A stretch of 64,000 nt of DNA from Tretioscincus oriximinensis (taxonomy: Eukaryota > Chordata > Lepidosauria > Squamata > Gymnophthalmidae). The DNA lies in the NCBI GenBank assembly GCA_022410635.1, contig JAJVDF010000379.1, forward strand, positions 372,001 through 436,000, written 5' to 3'. The translations under genes and the position numbers were made by a program. Shown one piece after another: positions 12,085 to 23,996 of this stretch (position 1 is its first letter; the number at the start of each line of letters is the position of its first letter). Below the pieces are notes generated by a model. It worked only from the letters and a program-made list of their open reading frames with translations. It had not been told where the DNA came from and did not search any database.

Positions 12085-13596
12085 GATCTCATTGGTCTTC
12101 TTGGCAGTGTTTTTCTTTTTTATGATAAGGAACGGTGCGTGGGACCATTCCATGCTTTCAAATCCCCTCTTTCTTTGATTTCAAAGTACGAATCCTTACT
12201 TTAAAAGCAGAGACACTCTTCTCCCTGCTTGTCAAATAGCAGGAGGACTTTTTCACTTTTATTTGACAAGGGAAACTCATTCTTCTTCTTATGGGGCCAA
12301 AGCTCTCCTTCACACAACATCAGGGAGATAACATCTATGCAAGTGGGTAGGACTCCATTATCCAAACAAAGCAAAGAAAGCTCCCCCTCATTTGATGGAG
12401 CAGAGAGATAATTTGGCTTAAAGCAAATTAATTTTCTTTAAGGAAAAGNGAGTGTGCGGTCCCAGACCATAAAGAATCTTTCCCTTCCCATTTGGATTCA
12501 GCTTTAGTCTTAAATTGCATAAAGCATGAGAGAAATGCTTGCCTTTTCCCTGACAGAGAATCAACACCAATGTTAGAGTGATCAGGGTCATTCAAACTTG
12601 ATAAGTTGAAACCAAGCTTACAAAGCCTATTGAAACTAAAGNAGCAGCTCAATAAAACAACAAATGGAATTCAGTGCTGGTAACAGCAAATTGAACCATG
12701 TTGAAGAAATAACCTTTGAAAACATTGAATTTGGAGACCGTTATCAAAACTTGCTTGGGGTCTTTGTTGTATCATCATTATTTAATTATCCTGGTATTCT
12801 GGCTCCTTGAGGTTGCAATCTTTTAGACCCAATAAATGAAGATAAAATTCCAAATGAAAAATGCAGGCTGTTATTTGGAAATCGGAGATCGTTGCAAGGG
12901 CTGAGCCAAGTTCATCCACCTTTGCGTGCAGTTTATTTTGCTCATCTGTCTCAGATGTCTCTTTGTCACTCTAAAATGGCAGATGCCATCAACAGCAAGA
13001 TGATTTACAGCAGAGCATGCATCATTTTTCAGACCGTGCCATGACTGAGACCATAAAAAGTAGTGAGCAAGACAATAATTTCTTCTATGAATTGTATTTT
13101 TTTAAAAAAGTGTTTCTGAAGGTCAGGTTGGGGTTTTAATCAGAAAGGGCACTACTTTGCCAGCCTGTTTTAAAATATGAATTTGGGTGCCAGGCTAATA
13201 TACCTTAGCCAGTAAAACAATCACATTTTCTGCATCCCACCAGGAAAGGGAGATCATGATAGGGAGACCAGTGAACATAATGAAGTGTTAATGTTTCCTA
13301 CTGTGCACTGTCTCATTCCCAAGCATGTTTCAACTGAAGGTAGCCTAAAGTGTGCCAGTGCATGGTTGGGAGTCGTATAGATCTAGTTACCTTTCACCAA
13401 GCTCTCCTTGTCATTGTCAGGTAATTTTCACCCAGAACAACTCTTACTGACCTCCCAAGCTTTCAATCTCTCACCTTTGAAATGTGAGGCACAGCACTAG
13501 CCCTTTTTCTATGGAAAAAAGGGGAGGCCATCCTTTACTTTAAAATGCGTTGCTTCTTTATGTACAACTTTATTGATCTGGTTTCCGGAATCCTCA
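12085..13596. other. Unassigned, largely single-copy-looking stretch
   Basis: No gene recognised. From about 12655 to 13090 the sequence has no repeat signature and contains phased A+T-rich motifs such as 'tatttaattatcc'. It could be constrained non-coding DNA, but sequence alone cannot show that. Confidence 0.4.
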
Positions 13597-13690
13597 CTAG
13601 AAGTCTGCACAGGACTAGCGTTAATCCAGAACAGTTCTGCACTAAGAGCCCTTAATTGAGTCAATATTAGGCTACATTAATCAGGCCTAC
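13597..13690. repeat. Dispersed repeat, family D, copy 1
   Basis: The block 'tctgcacaggactagcgtta' followed by 'atccag', then 'ctgcactaagagccctta', matches 44525-44620 ('tctgcataggactagtgcta', 'atccag', 'ctatgctaagacaccctta'). It is probably an internal piece of a miniature DNA element; no full terminal repeat could be defined here. Confidence 0.6.
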
Positions 13691-14845
13691 ATCTATGCCA
13701 TCCCTGTTGGGTTTGCATTAAGCAATACCACATACGCTTGTAGACTGGATTTGTGAATGGCTACAATTACTATGTATCATCAAGATAATGTGCTAAACCT
13801 ATCTTGGACTCCTCTTCACATTGCTTTCAAAGTCTTTCTGTTGGGGAATACTGCTTGTTGGTGTTGCTCTCAGTACGAAACTAGTCGACTAGTATTTGGA
13901 TCCCTGCAGAGAACAGCAGCTGTGCCTGCCTTCAATTGATGGGGAAATACGAAATCACATGATGGCTCCTGTCGTGTCATGTGAAGTAGCAACATCATAT
14001 CTACATGGTCGCAACATTGTCCCATTTCCAAAGCAGCTCTACCTGGACGTTTGGTGTTGTATGTAATATTTCACAACATAGTTTCTTTCAAACTAGCTGC
14101 AGAGCTTTCACTCCACATGTGAGCCCAAGAACATTTGGCTTTTCACTGATCTTTCATCATGGACAAATAACTCCCACTCTCCAGTATCTTACAAGAAAGA
14201 AAAATTCTCTTACATCCCAATTCAACATGTGACAATAGAGTATATCAGTACTGCAACTCTGACAGATGAAGTAGAATGGCTCCTTGTCTGTCTTTTCTAA
14301 TGCCACCACGGATTCAAAGGACTGCAGTCAAGGTAAGGGATTTCCTGAAGGACCTCTTGCTATGCTGTTTTTACCATAAACGCAGAATTAAAACCTTTAG
14401 GCCTTTCTTTCACTTATGATACTAAATCTATATTAATAAATTCAGATTGCTTGATCCAAGTAAGCAATGGCAGCACACTTCTGCAGTAAGAAGGCTGGCA
14501 ACTTTAGAACTGAGGCAACACATGCTACAATGCAAATTTGATGCATGCCCATGATGCTCCACTGGCAGTCACTCCGTGCTCACTCAGATCCTGCCTGTAT
14601 GTGGTTACACCGCTGCTTACTACAGACAGACAGCACTAATACTAATGTAGAACTAATTAACGTGACTTACTATTGTTCCAGATTAGGGATCACTAGCTTC
14701 ATCAGTAGTGAGTAGATAAAGGGCTGTAGAATCTGCTAATTGAATTTAGTATCCCTGTACTGCAAGGTTGGTAAAAAGAACTCATGTTCTCATTTTGTTT
14801 CTAATTGACCTTTTCCGCTGGAGGCATCATTCACATGAAGCAAAA
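13691..14845. other. Unassigned stretch
   Basis: No gene recognised. Short plus-strand frames at 13757-13939 and 14005-14232 resemble no family known to me. Confidence 0.45.
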
Positions 14846-15107
14846 GAAGAATTTGGTTTTTATACGTCGCCCTTTTCACATAGCAGGTTATTTTTTGCCT
14901 GAAGGCTTAGATCTATTCCATCTCCCCCACCACGTTGTAGTGGTTACCTATTAATCTAATCACAAATACCTTTGCTTTTGAACAGCTAGGTTGCCTGAAG
15001 CCGAAGCCAGTAGAGGGCACCCACTTGTCCCCATGGCCGACACATGGGCCTTGATCTTGATATCTCAGTTGAAACATTGAGCCCTTAAGCTCTTGCACCA
15101 CCATGCA
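14846..15107 (-). mobile_element. tRNA-headed SINE, decayed
   Basis: Minus-strand copy. Its tail is at the left: the inverse of 'gtataaaaacc' next to an A+G-rich microsatellite. The body includes 'gtgggggagatgg', 'cttcaggcaa' and 'agctgttcaaaagc'. The head at about 15060-15107 corresponds to the tRNA-like part of the better copies (caactgagatatcaagatc), but both promoter boxes are strongly eroded. It is closest to the copy at 15455-15722, sharing the variants 'cctagctgttcaaaagcaaa' and 'ccctctactggcttc', so the two belong to one subfamily. Confidence 0.8.
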
Positions 15108-15454
15108 AGCACCTCCATAGTTCCTCAGAGGAAATAGTGGGCAACCCATGTGCTTTCATTCTGACTCTGACCAGCCCTTCCTAACCTAGGTTGTTTGTAA
15201 GAGGGAGAAGAATCCTGCTGTAGTCCTATAGCCAATCTCAAAGCGATTTTGAATCCATCACAGAAATGATTTTTCCCCACATTATGGGTGAACACACCCC
15301 CAGTGTGTTCATGAGAATGGAGAGGAATGCACAGGTGTGGACAACTGTCTTACTGAGTTGGATCAGGCATTATGTGACACCTTCAGCAGCACAGTCGTTA
15401 AGCATCTAAGATGGTTGACTGCTCAGCACAATATAAAGTTGTGTATTGTGTTGA

Positions 15455-15722
15455 AGGCATGAATAGCACAATTCCTAAGAGTTGGTCTTTCAACTGAGAG
15501 ATCCNGTTTTGAGACCCTGTGTCAGACGTGGAAGGGGTGAGCGCCCTCTACTGGCTTCAGCTTCAGGCAACCTAGCTGTTCAAAAGCAAATATATTTGTG
15601 ATTAGATAATTAGATTCCACTACATCGTGTTGGGGGAGATGGAATAAATATAAGTCTTCAGGCAAAAAATAACCTTCTAAGCTGCTCTGAGTCCCTTCAG
15701 GTGAAAAGGGCATGGTATAACC
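15455..15722 (+). mobile_element. tRNA-headed SINE, decayed
   Basis: Full-length-like copy: a tRNA-derived head (about 15455-15530, with 'caactgagagatcc' in the anticodon-arm position), a unique body, then the LINE-type tail 'aagctgctctgagtcccttc' ending 'gggcatggtataa'. One base in the head is undetermined. Same subfamily as the opposite-strand copy 350 bp upstream. Confidence 0.82.
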
Positions 15723-15773
15723 AACTCAGCCAACACAGCTTTTTGAAAGAAACTAGATTTGCAATCTACATTT

Positions 15774-15898
15774 CAATTAGATAAATGAATACTACCATTA
15801 ACCTGATGGGGAAGATAGAGCAGATATAAGGCTTCAGGTGAAAATTAATCTTGTAAGTCGCTCTGAGTCCCTTCAGGTGAGAAGGGCGGGGCCATAGA
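15774..15898 (+). mobile_element. 5'-truncated SINE tail
   Basis: Only the 3' half of the SINE is present: 'ctgatggggaagatagagca' through 'gtaagtcgctctgagtccct' to 'gaagggcggggccata'. It lies 50 bp after a longer copy in the same orientation and may be an independent insertion or a partial duplication. Confidence 0.8.
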
Positions 15899-16502
15899 TC
15901 CCGCCAAAATGGTCCAGCCGTAAAGTGGTGTGTGGTGCTGTCCAGCACTAATATCATCATAATTCTATCATATAGGGGGTTTTTTTGTAGGGAGGCTAGA
16001 ATATTGTATTACATCGTTTTAGTAGAAAGGACAGAATTTTGCACTTCATTTTTTTCATTTATATCTTGCTTGTTTTCCAAACCCCTAATGGCTGAACAAT
16101 ATTGATTAGCTGGAGGGCACTCTGTAAACTGTATGCCCTAGTGGGATTTTGAACCTTAGTTCTAAACTGCACAGAATAAATATATTAAGATTTCCCCCCA
16201 GATGCCAGGTCCTGCATTTAGAACCTGTGAACCTGGATCAGCAAGATCCACTACTCCCAATCACAGGTCAAGATTAGACAAACCAGACAGGTCTCCCCAA
16301 TGCGTACTCTTTACTTGTATGCATTTTGGTATATAGTGGTGAGTTTGCCCTCCTTTTAGTATTGCACTCTGGCTTACATTGTGCTGTATGTTTAGCAGCC
16401 TTTTTACATATACAATGTATATAATTTTATTCTGGTTGTTTGCTATCTAGAATTTGTTGATGACTTGTATACGATGTTTGACTGTAAGTTGTACTTTATA
16501 CA
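15899..16502. other. Unassigned stretch
   Basis: No gene or recognisable repeat. Confidence 0.5.
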
Positions 16503-16808
16503 GGGACGTATAGCTCAGTTGCTAAGGAATCCGTCTCTCATCTGGGAGATCGAGTTTTGAAGCCCTGTGTGGGATGTGGGGAGGGGTGAGTACCTTCCAC
16601 TTTCCTGTAGCTCTAGCCAACCCAGCTATTCGAAAGCATGAATTGCAAGAAATTGCAACGACTGCAAGTAGATACTTGGGAACCACCAGAACCTGGTGGG
16701 GAAGATACAATGTAAGCCTTTGGGCAAAATACACTTGTAAGCCGCTTTGAGTCCCTTTGAAAGGTGAGAAAAGCGGGGTATAAGAACCCATTTCTTCTTA
16801 TTATTCTT
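16503..16808 (+). mobile_element. tRNA-headed SINE, well preserved
   Basis: Best copy for reading the family. The head 'tagctcagttgctaagg' fits a pol III A box. 'gagttttgaagccctg' sits where the B box (GGTTCGA-type) belongs, with one decayed dinucleotide. The body contains 'cccagctattcgaaagcatg' and 'cctggtggggaagata'. The 3' end is 'gtaagccgctttgagtccct' to 'gagaaaagcggggtataaga', with a TTC/TTA microsatellite tail. The plan (tRNA-like head, unique body, LINE-derived tail) suits squamate SINEs such as the Sauria group; the exact name is not certain. Mobilisation would depend on the LINE that supplies the tail. Confidence 0.88.
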
Positions 16809-17432
16809 ATATCATTCTTTGCATTTATTGTAACTTACATTACAATACCTCTCATTGTTATCATGGGTAGTTCTGCACCCAAGCTACTGAGGAAGATTGT
16901 ATACCTGAGGTTGGTTGAAACACGTCTGGCTTGCTGCAGATTTCTTTGAAGATTTTGGGACCGATGTGAACTGCTCACCTGCTTTTAGTTCTACTATATT
17001 TTATGAACATTTTACATTGTATGGATATTTTATCATTTCCTGTGTGACTCTTTATGTGTTGTATATTGGACTTTTTGGTTATTATAACTTTTACTATTCT
17101 GGTTCTGGTTTTGTAGACCTGTTTGGTTTACCTGGCATTTTTTGGTCTTTTTTAGGTTGAGATTTTTGTTAGCTTACTGGTCTAGATTAGTCCATACTTC
17201 TTTCTCAGCTGAATACCTCTTTCAATACTAGAGCCAGGGCTGGGACAAAGATTCCTAGCTTTGGAGATCTTTGGGCTGCATTTCAGCATGCCAATGAAAC
17301 ATATTCCTCTAGTCCAAAACATGTGTAATCCTGCAGGACATGCCTCCTTGTATAGAAACATCTTGCTGCACTTACTGGTCCATCCACTAGTCATGATTAA
17401 ATGTTACCACAATTGAGTTAAAAGCAGACAGA
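16809..17432. other. Unassigned stretch
   Basis: No gene recognised. The frame 16915-17160 is a T-rich chance frame. Confidence 0.5.
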
Positions 17433-18085
17433 GGCCACATCCCCACGGACGATCTCACCTGGAGTGGAAGCAACATCACGGTCAATATGTGAAGTCACAC
17501 ATGTACAGAAGTCCACTCGCTGAAAAGGTCTGTTGCCATGGAATAACCAACCACCACAATTTGTGTGACTCAGCAGCAGGCATTTTGTAAAATCCAAATG
17601 GAAGCTTCATGGGGATTTTCAGCAATGTAAACTTGGGAAATCTCACGAGACTTCGGCACTTAGGAAGCTCATGTGACGAGATTGTTATCCAATATGCCAG
17701 AGCAGNGTGGAAGCCTTAAGATAATGTGGAGTGGATGGCAAACATATTTTTAAATAATAATAATAAGAACTGGGCTCTTATACCCCGCTTTTCTCACCTT
17801 TTAAAGGGACTCAAAGCAGCTTACAAGGGTATTTTGCCCGAAGGCTCACATTCTATCTTCCCCACCAGGCTATGGTGGTTCCCATGTATCTGCTTGCAGT
17901 CAATTGCAATTTCTTGCAGTTCCTGCTTTCGAATAGCTGGGTTGGCTAGAGCTACAGGCTAGTGGAAGGTGCTCATCCCTCTCCACATCCAACACAGGGC
18001 TTCGAAACCCCATCTCCCAGGCGAGAGACGAATTCCTAAGCAGCTGAGCTATCCGTGAGGGAAACCCTGTTGTGGGGATGTGGCC
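17433..18085. mobile_element. Inverted-repeat element split by a SINE
   Basis: The first 14 bases, ggccacatccccac, are the exact inverse of the last 14, gtggggatgtggcc. The unit is about 650 bp, of which about 310 bp is a later minus-strand SINE (17752-18061) close to its right end. Without the SINE it would be about 340 bp, a usual size for a non-autonomous DNA transposon. No convincing TSD is seen. Non-coding. Confidence 0.65.
17752..18061 (-). mobile_element. tRNA-headed SINE, well preserved
   Basis: Minus-strand copy of the family described at 16503. The tail at the left is next to an ATT microsatellite (about 17752-17766), followed by 'cttataccccgcttttctca'. The head ends near 18060 with the inverse of 'cacggatagctcagctgctt' (A box). 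The inverse of 'gtttcgaagccctg' (about 17996-18010) is a near-intact B box. It inserted inside the inverted-repeat element 17433-18085. Confidence 0.87.
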
Positions 18086-19331
18086 AGAATGAACCAATAG
18101 GACATGACCATTTTCTTATTATATGATCCTTGCTTAAGGACCTGAGCAGAGAAGTCCTAAGAAAGTCTACAAAGACTAGACATTTAGTTCACCTGGTAAG
18201 ACATACTGCTGCCAAATAGCTATAATTCATTGCTATTTACTGTGATAAAAATCCTTTGTGCTGTGACTAGAATGTCTGATAATCACAAGCGTCAGAAATT
18301 TAGATAGGATTTCACAGATCACAGAATTTGGGGGTTACTGGCCAATAAGAACCAGAAACTAAACAAACCTAAAACATAAAATAGGAGCTGTGTTTATTCA
18401 AGCAGTTAGTCACTTTCAATCTCCTCTTATATATTTTCTACCACTTTTAATAGTTTCTCATACCCAGGATAAGAAAAACAAAAAACTTCATAGCTTCAGC
18501 AGAAGACATCAATGTTCCACTGAGAAAGATGTAAGAAGGAGAAATATTTAAAGCTAAAAAAGCAGCCCGGATTTTTCTTTTTCTTTCTTTTTAGAAGAAA
18601 GCAATGGGAAATTGCGGTAGTATATGTGTATAAGAGACAGAATACAGTCCTCACTATACTGATAAACTTTAAAATGTGATTTACTCTGTGAAGGCAGGCT
18701 GCCTCAGACATCAAAGCTTGAGATTCAATGCAGTGTCAAAAAACCACGAAGCTTTAAGACTCAACCAAGCATCGACACCAAGCCGAAAAAGAAGCTTTTA
18801 CTCTCGACACTGCTGACTGAACGGATTAGGCTTTTAAAAAAACACCAGGAAAAAAGAAAGAGAAGCAAGGCAGCAATATTCATTTTCTGAAACTGCTTGT
18901 GAGGAAAATAAATGACTGGCTGCTGAATGTTTGCCCAAGTCACTCCTTATTTATCCAACAACTTCCTTCAGTTTCTGTATAGATGCAGTCTGTGGCCAGT
19001 GTGAATATGCTAATTAATTATAACATATACATAATAATCCCTTTATTTATAATGCCCCTTCCATCAAAGGGCAGCACAGCAAAGATATATAATAAGGCAT
19101 CGTTTTTGGTCCAATCCAGCATTTTTTCTATGGGCTAATTATGATAAGTGAGGATACATTTATTTCCCAGTAAAAACTTTCCGTAAACAGTTGCAGGAAA
19201 TATTTTCCTTGCAGCTTGAAATTCATTGGATTCCTATAAGATTTCCAAGGCTATTTTCACACTTGCATTGGAGAATAGTCCAAACAATTCGCAAGAATGG
19301 ATTCATAAGTCACTAAGTACTAATCTAGTGA
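18086..19331. other. Unassigned stretch
   Basis: No gene recognised. Frames at 18496-18714 and 18761-18943 are chance frames with no family resemblance. Confidence 0.45.
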
Positions 19332-19745
19332 AACCTTGCTGAATCCGGCCAGAGCCCATCTAGTCCAGCATTCTGTCTCACACAGAGGCCCACCAATTAC
19401 ACCCAGGCAGTCTGGAACAGAAGAAGGCAAAATCTTCAACTGTTCTCAACGGCCTGCAGATGGCATTTCAGGAATACTGTCTGTGGCACCACATCGGAGG
19501 CAGTNTCAAGACATCCATCCTAGTAGCTGTTTATGCCCTTGGCTTCCATGAACCTGTCCAATCCTGTCTTAAAGCTAACAAGGTTGCTAGCTATTACCAC
19601 CTCTTTTGGAAGTAAATTCCATAGGCCGATGACCCTCGGGGTGAAAAAATATTTTCCTTTGTCTGTCCTCTTCACTGTACCCCAATCCATACTTAAATTA
19701 ACCATAAACATACCTGGCATTAATTGCATCGAAGCAGTCAACAAT
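19332..19745 (-). mobile_element. CR1-type LINE 3' end (ORF2 C-terminus and 3' UTR)
   Basis: On the minus strand, 19744-19520 encodes the end of a CR1-type ORF2: GKYFFTPRVIGLWNLLP, then KEVV, then SFKTGLDRFM. These are the usual motifs after the reverse transcriptase (K-x-FF-x-x-R, W-x-x-LP, F-x-x-x-L-D). The 3' UTR follows to 19332 and contains the inverse of 'ccatctagtccagcattctg'. The octamer tail is eroded. 5'-truncated and non-functional. Other copies of this subfamily are at 22.5, 23.7, 33.2 and 47.9-48.6 kb. Confidence 0.87.
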
Positions 19746-20352
19746 CATTCCTTTGCCCTGGGAACATTTGTGTGGGGAATATGAAGGCTGTATTCTAGCC
19801 TTTCTGCATCCTATATGTTGTGTAATATATTTTCACCGAATCACAGTGTGGAAGAGCAGCCCGACATGTGGAACAAAGAAAGAAAGCAGCCTTTGCTCTT
19901 CCTGCTTCTGCTTGGGGAAATATGAAACATTTATTCCAGGCAGTAGATAGGAATAGTTTCTAGCAACCAGTATCTGAAGATAAGTATCTGAAGTCCTAGG
20001 TTATTTTGTAGAAATTTGACCTTCATTTCATTACCCAAGCCATTAGTAATTTGGCAAACTATCTCTTAATGTTATTTCTCTTTGAGACTTTCAGCCAAAT
20101 CACGGCTTCAGTCCAAAATTGTAGAATTAGCAAAACAAGAATAAAATTGCAAGAGTTTTTCTAAAATGCTGTGGACTATTCTGACCAAGTGAACATAAAC
20201 AGCAATGTAACACCAACAGCACCCACAATTAAGTATTAGTTGTGGCAGCAAAAATCGGAACCTGACAAAGGCCTTTTATGAACATACCTAAGAAGCTCAG
20301 TAGTCCACCTTGGCTGCATGGGATGGTGGTAATTTGGATCAGATCCTTACCA
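19746..20352. other. Unassigned stretch
   Basis: No gene or recognisable repeat. Confidence 0.5.
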
Positions 20353-20749
20353 AGGCTGCATCCACATGGCATATTCATACTTGGTTGGTAGAGACATCAA
20401 GGCAGTTCCACCACACTGCATCTTGCCTTGCCAGCAATCAGCTCATGGCAAATCTCCAGTGCTCCAGTTTCTGATTGCTTACTTGGTGCAATCCTAGCAT
20501 GGAGTTCTCCAGGCAACTGCTGCCAGCCTTGTGTGTGGCACGTTGACACAGTGCAGGTGCAGCAAGTGCAGCAAGATGTTGAACGAGACCCCCTAGGGAA
20601 GGGAACAGCAGCCAATTGGACATGTGAACATGAGACGATCTGACAGGCAGCATCACGGGATATCTCAGATATGTGAGCAGAGGGGCGATTGCTTTTACTC
20701 CACAATGCTCCTATAACACGGAGCATAGCAGCTTGTGTGGAAGCAGCCT
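20353..20749. mobile_element. Miniature inverted-repeat element
   Basis: The left end aggctgcatccacatg and the right end (inverse of aggctgcttccacacaag) form 16-18 bp imperfect inverted repeats around a 397-bp non-coding unit. Frames on both strands at 20397-20726 are products of this element. Its GCTGCATYCACA-like terminus resembles ends near 59.1 and 61.8 kb. No TSD seen. Confidence 0.55.
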
Positions 20750-21469
20750 AAGAGACTTCTAATCTGGAATAGTGAGAAATCAGTACACAAATCAACTCTA
20801 CAGCTATATCAATGTTATCTGCTTTGGATTATGCAGGGGTGTNTCTGCATATAAACTACATCTGAGTGACCCTGATAAACACTGCAAAGATTATGTATTA
20901 AATCTGTATTGNAACATACATTATCTTGGTAATAATGCTATCCAACCTGCTCGATGTAGCTGTGAACTGATACAGCTAATCCAGATGAAGCAAATTCAGA
21001 TTTACTCATTTCCAAGTCAGGTTCTGAAAGAGAAAATTTAATAGCCAGATGAAAAGAAAAAACACCCAGAAACAATGACATAAATATCCCAAGTTTAAAA
21101 GCCCCTGTTGTTTCTAAAAGGCATCCACCCTGGTTCATCTTTATGCTTGTGACTATTTATGAGATGTTGCATTTTTATTTTTGGAGTCAGAGCAGCCAAC
21201 AAAGTTTACTGACATGGAACAAGCTGTCAATAATTTTACAGACCTGCAGAGAACTTTAATTGGATGAGAACAACTGGAAGTATGTTTATAAAAGGAGGAG
21301 GAAGAAGTAATTGTGGGGTGAACTCATTTTAGAAGCAAAGGTGCTTTTGTTTTGTTTCAGTGTAATAATAAAATGGTTCATTTTGTAGCTTACATTGTAA
21401 CTGTTTGTCAAATGACAGATTATACAAACAGTGTTTTATTTTTTATCTACCGTTTTAAAAGCAATAAGG
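20750..21469. other. Unassigned stretch
   Basis: No gene recognised; two undetermined bases. Confidence 0.5.
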
Positions 21470-21930
21470 TTGCATCCAGACAGGGTCAATAATCTGCTTG
21501 CAAGTAGAATTTGTCGTGAATTTGCCATTCCAGGTTGTTATATGAACTGACAGATTTCAGGTTTTAGGATCTATGTACAGGATTATTGGTTTATTGGGAA
21601 ACAGGTGTCAAACCAGTACATAGGGTTATTGTGGAAAGGCTGTGATGTGCAGATATTTTGGGTGAGAAATTATGAAGGTGAAAGGTAAAGAATCTGATAT
21701 TGACAGCAAACTATCCAATGGCATTTGGTATTTCCTGTACTTCTGCTTGACAACCAACCAACAAAATGTCTATTAGGACAGAGCCAGGAAGCAGTGTATA
21801 GCAATAACAAGAAAATCTTGACTGTCAGGGGCTGACAAAACAGCAAAACCTGGAATATACTGTTCTGTAAAGGAATGAACTAGAATAATTAAAGCCAATA
21901 AACTAGATTATCAATACATTTCCAAATAAA
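21470..21930. repeat. Dispersed repeat, family E, copy 1
   Basis: Aligns in direct orientation with 40299-41090. Shared landmarks are 'ttgcatccagayaggg' at the left, 'gctatgatgtg'-like and 'gaatctgatattgacarcaaac'-like blocks in the middle, and 'tgacaaaacagcaaaac', 'ctgtaaagg' near the right. The other copy is about 300 bp longer. The left end resembles a terminal repeat but no right partner was identified. Class unknown; non-coding. Confidence 0.65.
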
Positions 21931-22547
21931 CCACACACCATGTGGATACATCCTAGGTAACAGAATTATTCGAACACAATCGTCTTAGCTTAAACATAAT
22001 TTCTGAAATAATTTTCTCTTTGATGATACCTCTGTGTTTATTGTTCCAAAGTGCTAGACTAAGTAAGGATAGAATTAGGAGCCTATTAAGTTCCCCATCA
22101 AGGATATTTAGCGAGTTGGCAGCAGCATCATGTAGAATTTGCCCCATTACCTCATGGAAGTTCAGCAATCCTCTATTTTAAATGGCTTATGGTCTTAGTT
22201 TTCTATTAGCTCACTTTTCTTGATTCAGCAGCGAACTTCTTATAAATGCAAAAGCTGATTTAGTAGGGATACTCAGTAATGTGAATTCAGGCCAGCTGTA
22301 AAAGGCTCATTGGCACTCGGCTGGCTAAGAATGCTGAGAATTGTAGTAAAATAAATGCAGCAATGACTTTTGGGGCATGAGATGTCACGAGGTTACCAGG
22401 AATGTTACAGAGAAACAAGAAGCAGCGAGGAAAATTGGAGGTGAGTACAGATATGTTCACGGATGTGTTTTCTCTGATTTAATAAAAATAGTGATATTAA
22501 AGTTGTAATGGGAAAGCAGCCTGAGGGGTTTTTTCACACTAAAAGAG
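21931..22547. other. Unassigned stretch
   Basis: No gene or recognisable repeat. Confidence 0.5.
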
Positions 22548-22665
22548 GAGCACTGCTGAATTAGGCCAGAGCCCGTATAATCCAGTACTCTTTCTCACAG
22601 GTGCCCACCAACCACAGCTGGGCAGTCTGAAACAGAATAGCATATATAGAGGAGATTTGCCTCAC
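22548..22665 (-). mobile_element. CR1-type LINE 3' UTR fragment
   Basis: The plus strand shows 'gctgaattaggccagagccc', 'atccagtactctttctcaca' and 'gggcagtctgaaacag', the same 3' UTR blocks as the copy at 19332. No coding part remains. Confidence 0.75.
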
Positions 22666-23699
22666 ATGATTGCAGAGGTCTAACACTGGTAATGCTGAAA
22701 GGTTCATTATCATGCCTTTTCCTTTTAGTACTATTATCCAGCTTCTGTTGTGTGGTGTTCTATCTTTGCACCATATGGGCATAGCCTATGAGAGCCACTG
22801 AACCTCCAACCCTGCCTCACAATTCTTCGCTAATCTTCAGTGATACAAGGCATGGATTAGTCACTTCTTCCTATTGAATTTGCATAGGAAAAAGTAGAGG
22901 TCATGAATGTAGAACATCTAGTGGCTCCTAAAAACTGGGCACATTTAAAGGTGAGGTTTTTCCCTTTAATTCACCCAATCAATAACATAGGAAACCAGCA
23001 ACAGGGATACCATTTAGTCAGTTGCAATTGAGGAATTAGACCAAGGTTTCTTAGGAACTGTAGGTAAATTAAAGTGGAGGGAGGGATTTTTTTGTACATG
23101 TAAGGAAAGGGTAAATCCTCTGCAGTCTGAAATTTAGAACTATTGCTACAACTATCGCAATAATTTGGATGCAACCTAAAGCTGCATACTGGAATACCTA
23201 ATTAAGATGTTAAATATTCCAGAATAATGCATTGATAGTCAGAATATCCATCCATTAATCCAGAGTCTCCAAACATAGTGGAATCAGTAAGCAACATCTG
23301 GATGCCCCAATTTCATCTAGAATGTTCCAGACATCTGTTGTCTGGACTAGTGTCAAACTATATTTAGCTGCTTCCTGCCTGTTTACAATACACCAGCTTT
23401 ATACTCCTGAAAAGAGCCTTTGGGCCCCTCCACCCTTCCTCTCTCTCTGCTGTATACAATTCCACTGAAANATACACGCTGCATCCACATACAGGGACTC
23501 AAAAACTGCTAAGAGGCATTGACACCCACATATTAGCACTTTTAATCCATGTTAGCAGTCATAATGGCATTTCTAAACAGCTTTCTCTGACCTTTAATAT
23601 GAATTAGATGGGAACTTTATATGCTGTCATCTTTAAGCTGCTTTTGGATAGCATTTTCAATGTGTGCCGCCCTAGAAGAGTTAGGACAGCCAAGAGAAA
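22666..23699. other. Mostly unassigned; possible LINE tail near its end
   Basis: No gene recognised. At about 23600-23699 'gtgccgccctagaagagtta' followed by an ATT-rich run resembles the 3' tail of an L2/CR1-like LINE on the plus strand. Confidence 0.4.
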
Positions 23700-23983
23700 T
23701 TATTATTATTTTTATCCAGAGGGTCATTGGTCAATGGAATTTATTTCCAGATGAAGTGGTGGTAGCGAGCAGCCTAGTTGGCTTTTCGATAGGATAAGAC
23801 AAGGTCACGGTACACAAATGTATCATTACTTGTATGGACACTGCCTCTGGGATGGAGTAACAGGCAGGATTCCTGGAAACCATTTGCAAGGAGTCGAGAA
23901 CAGGTGAAGATTTTGCCTTCTTCTGCTTGAGATGTACAGAATGCTGGACTAGATGGGCTGTGGCCTGCTTCAGCAGAGCGCCT
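23700..23983 (+). mobile_element. CR1-type LINE 3' end, split by a foldback insertion
   Basis: Plus-strand CR1 3' end. A decayed frame near 23725 still reads like the W-N-L-F-P-D-E-VV motif of the ORF2 C-terminus, and the 3' UTR follows ('ggaatgctggactagatggg'-like block near 23938). The terminal octamer region is interrupted: 'cctcttattctttta' precedes the inserted foldback element and 'cttattcttttatgttcta' follows it at 24892-24910. The CR1 therefore predates the foldback insertion. Confidence 0.83.
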
Positions 23984-23996
23984 CTTATTCTTTTAT
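23984..23996. repeat. 13-bp target-site duplication, left copy
   Basis: cttattcttttat is repeated exactly at 24892-24904, immediately after the right arm of the foldback element. Confidence 0.9.

Noticed and set aside
16503..16580. A functional tRNA gene
   Set aside because: The A-box and B-box-like motifs belong to a SINE head. There is no proper acceptor stem pairing, and SINE body and tail follow.
20397..20726. Overlapping open frames of 70-110 codons on both strands
   Set aside because: They lie within a miniature inverted-repeat element and show no family resemblance.
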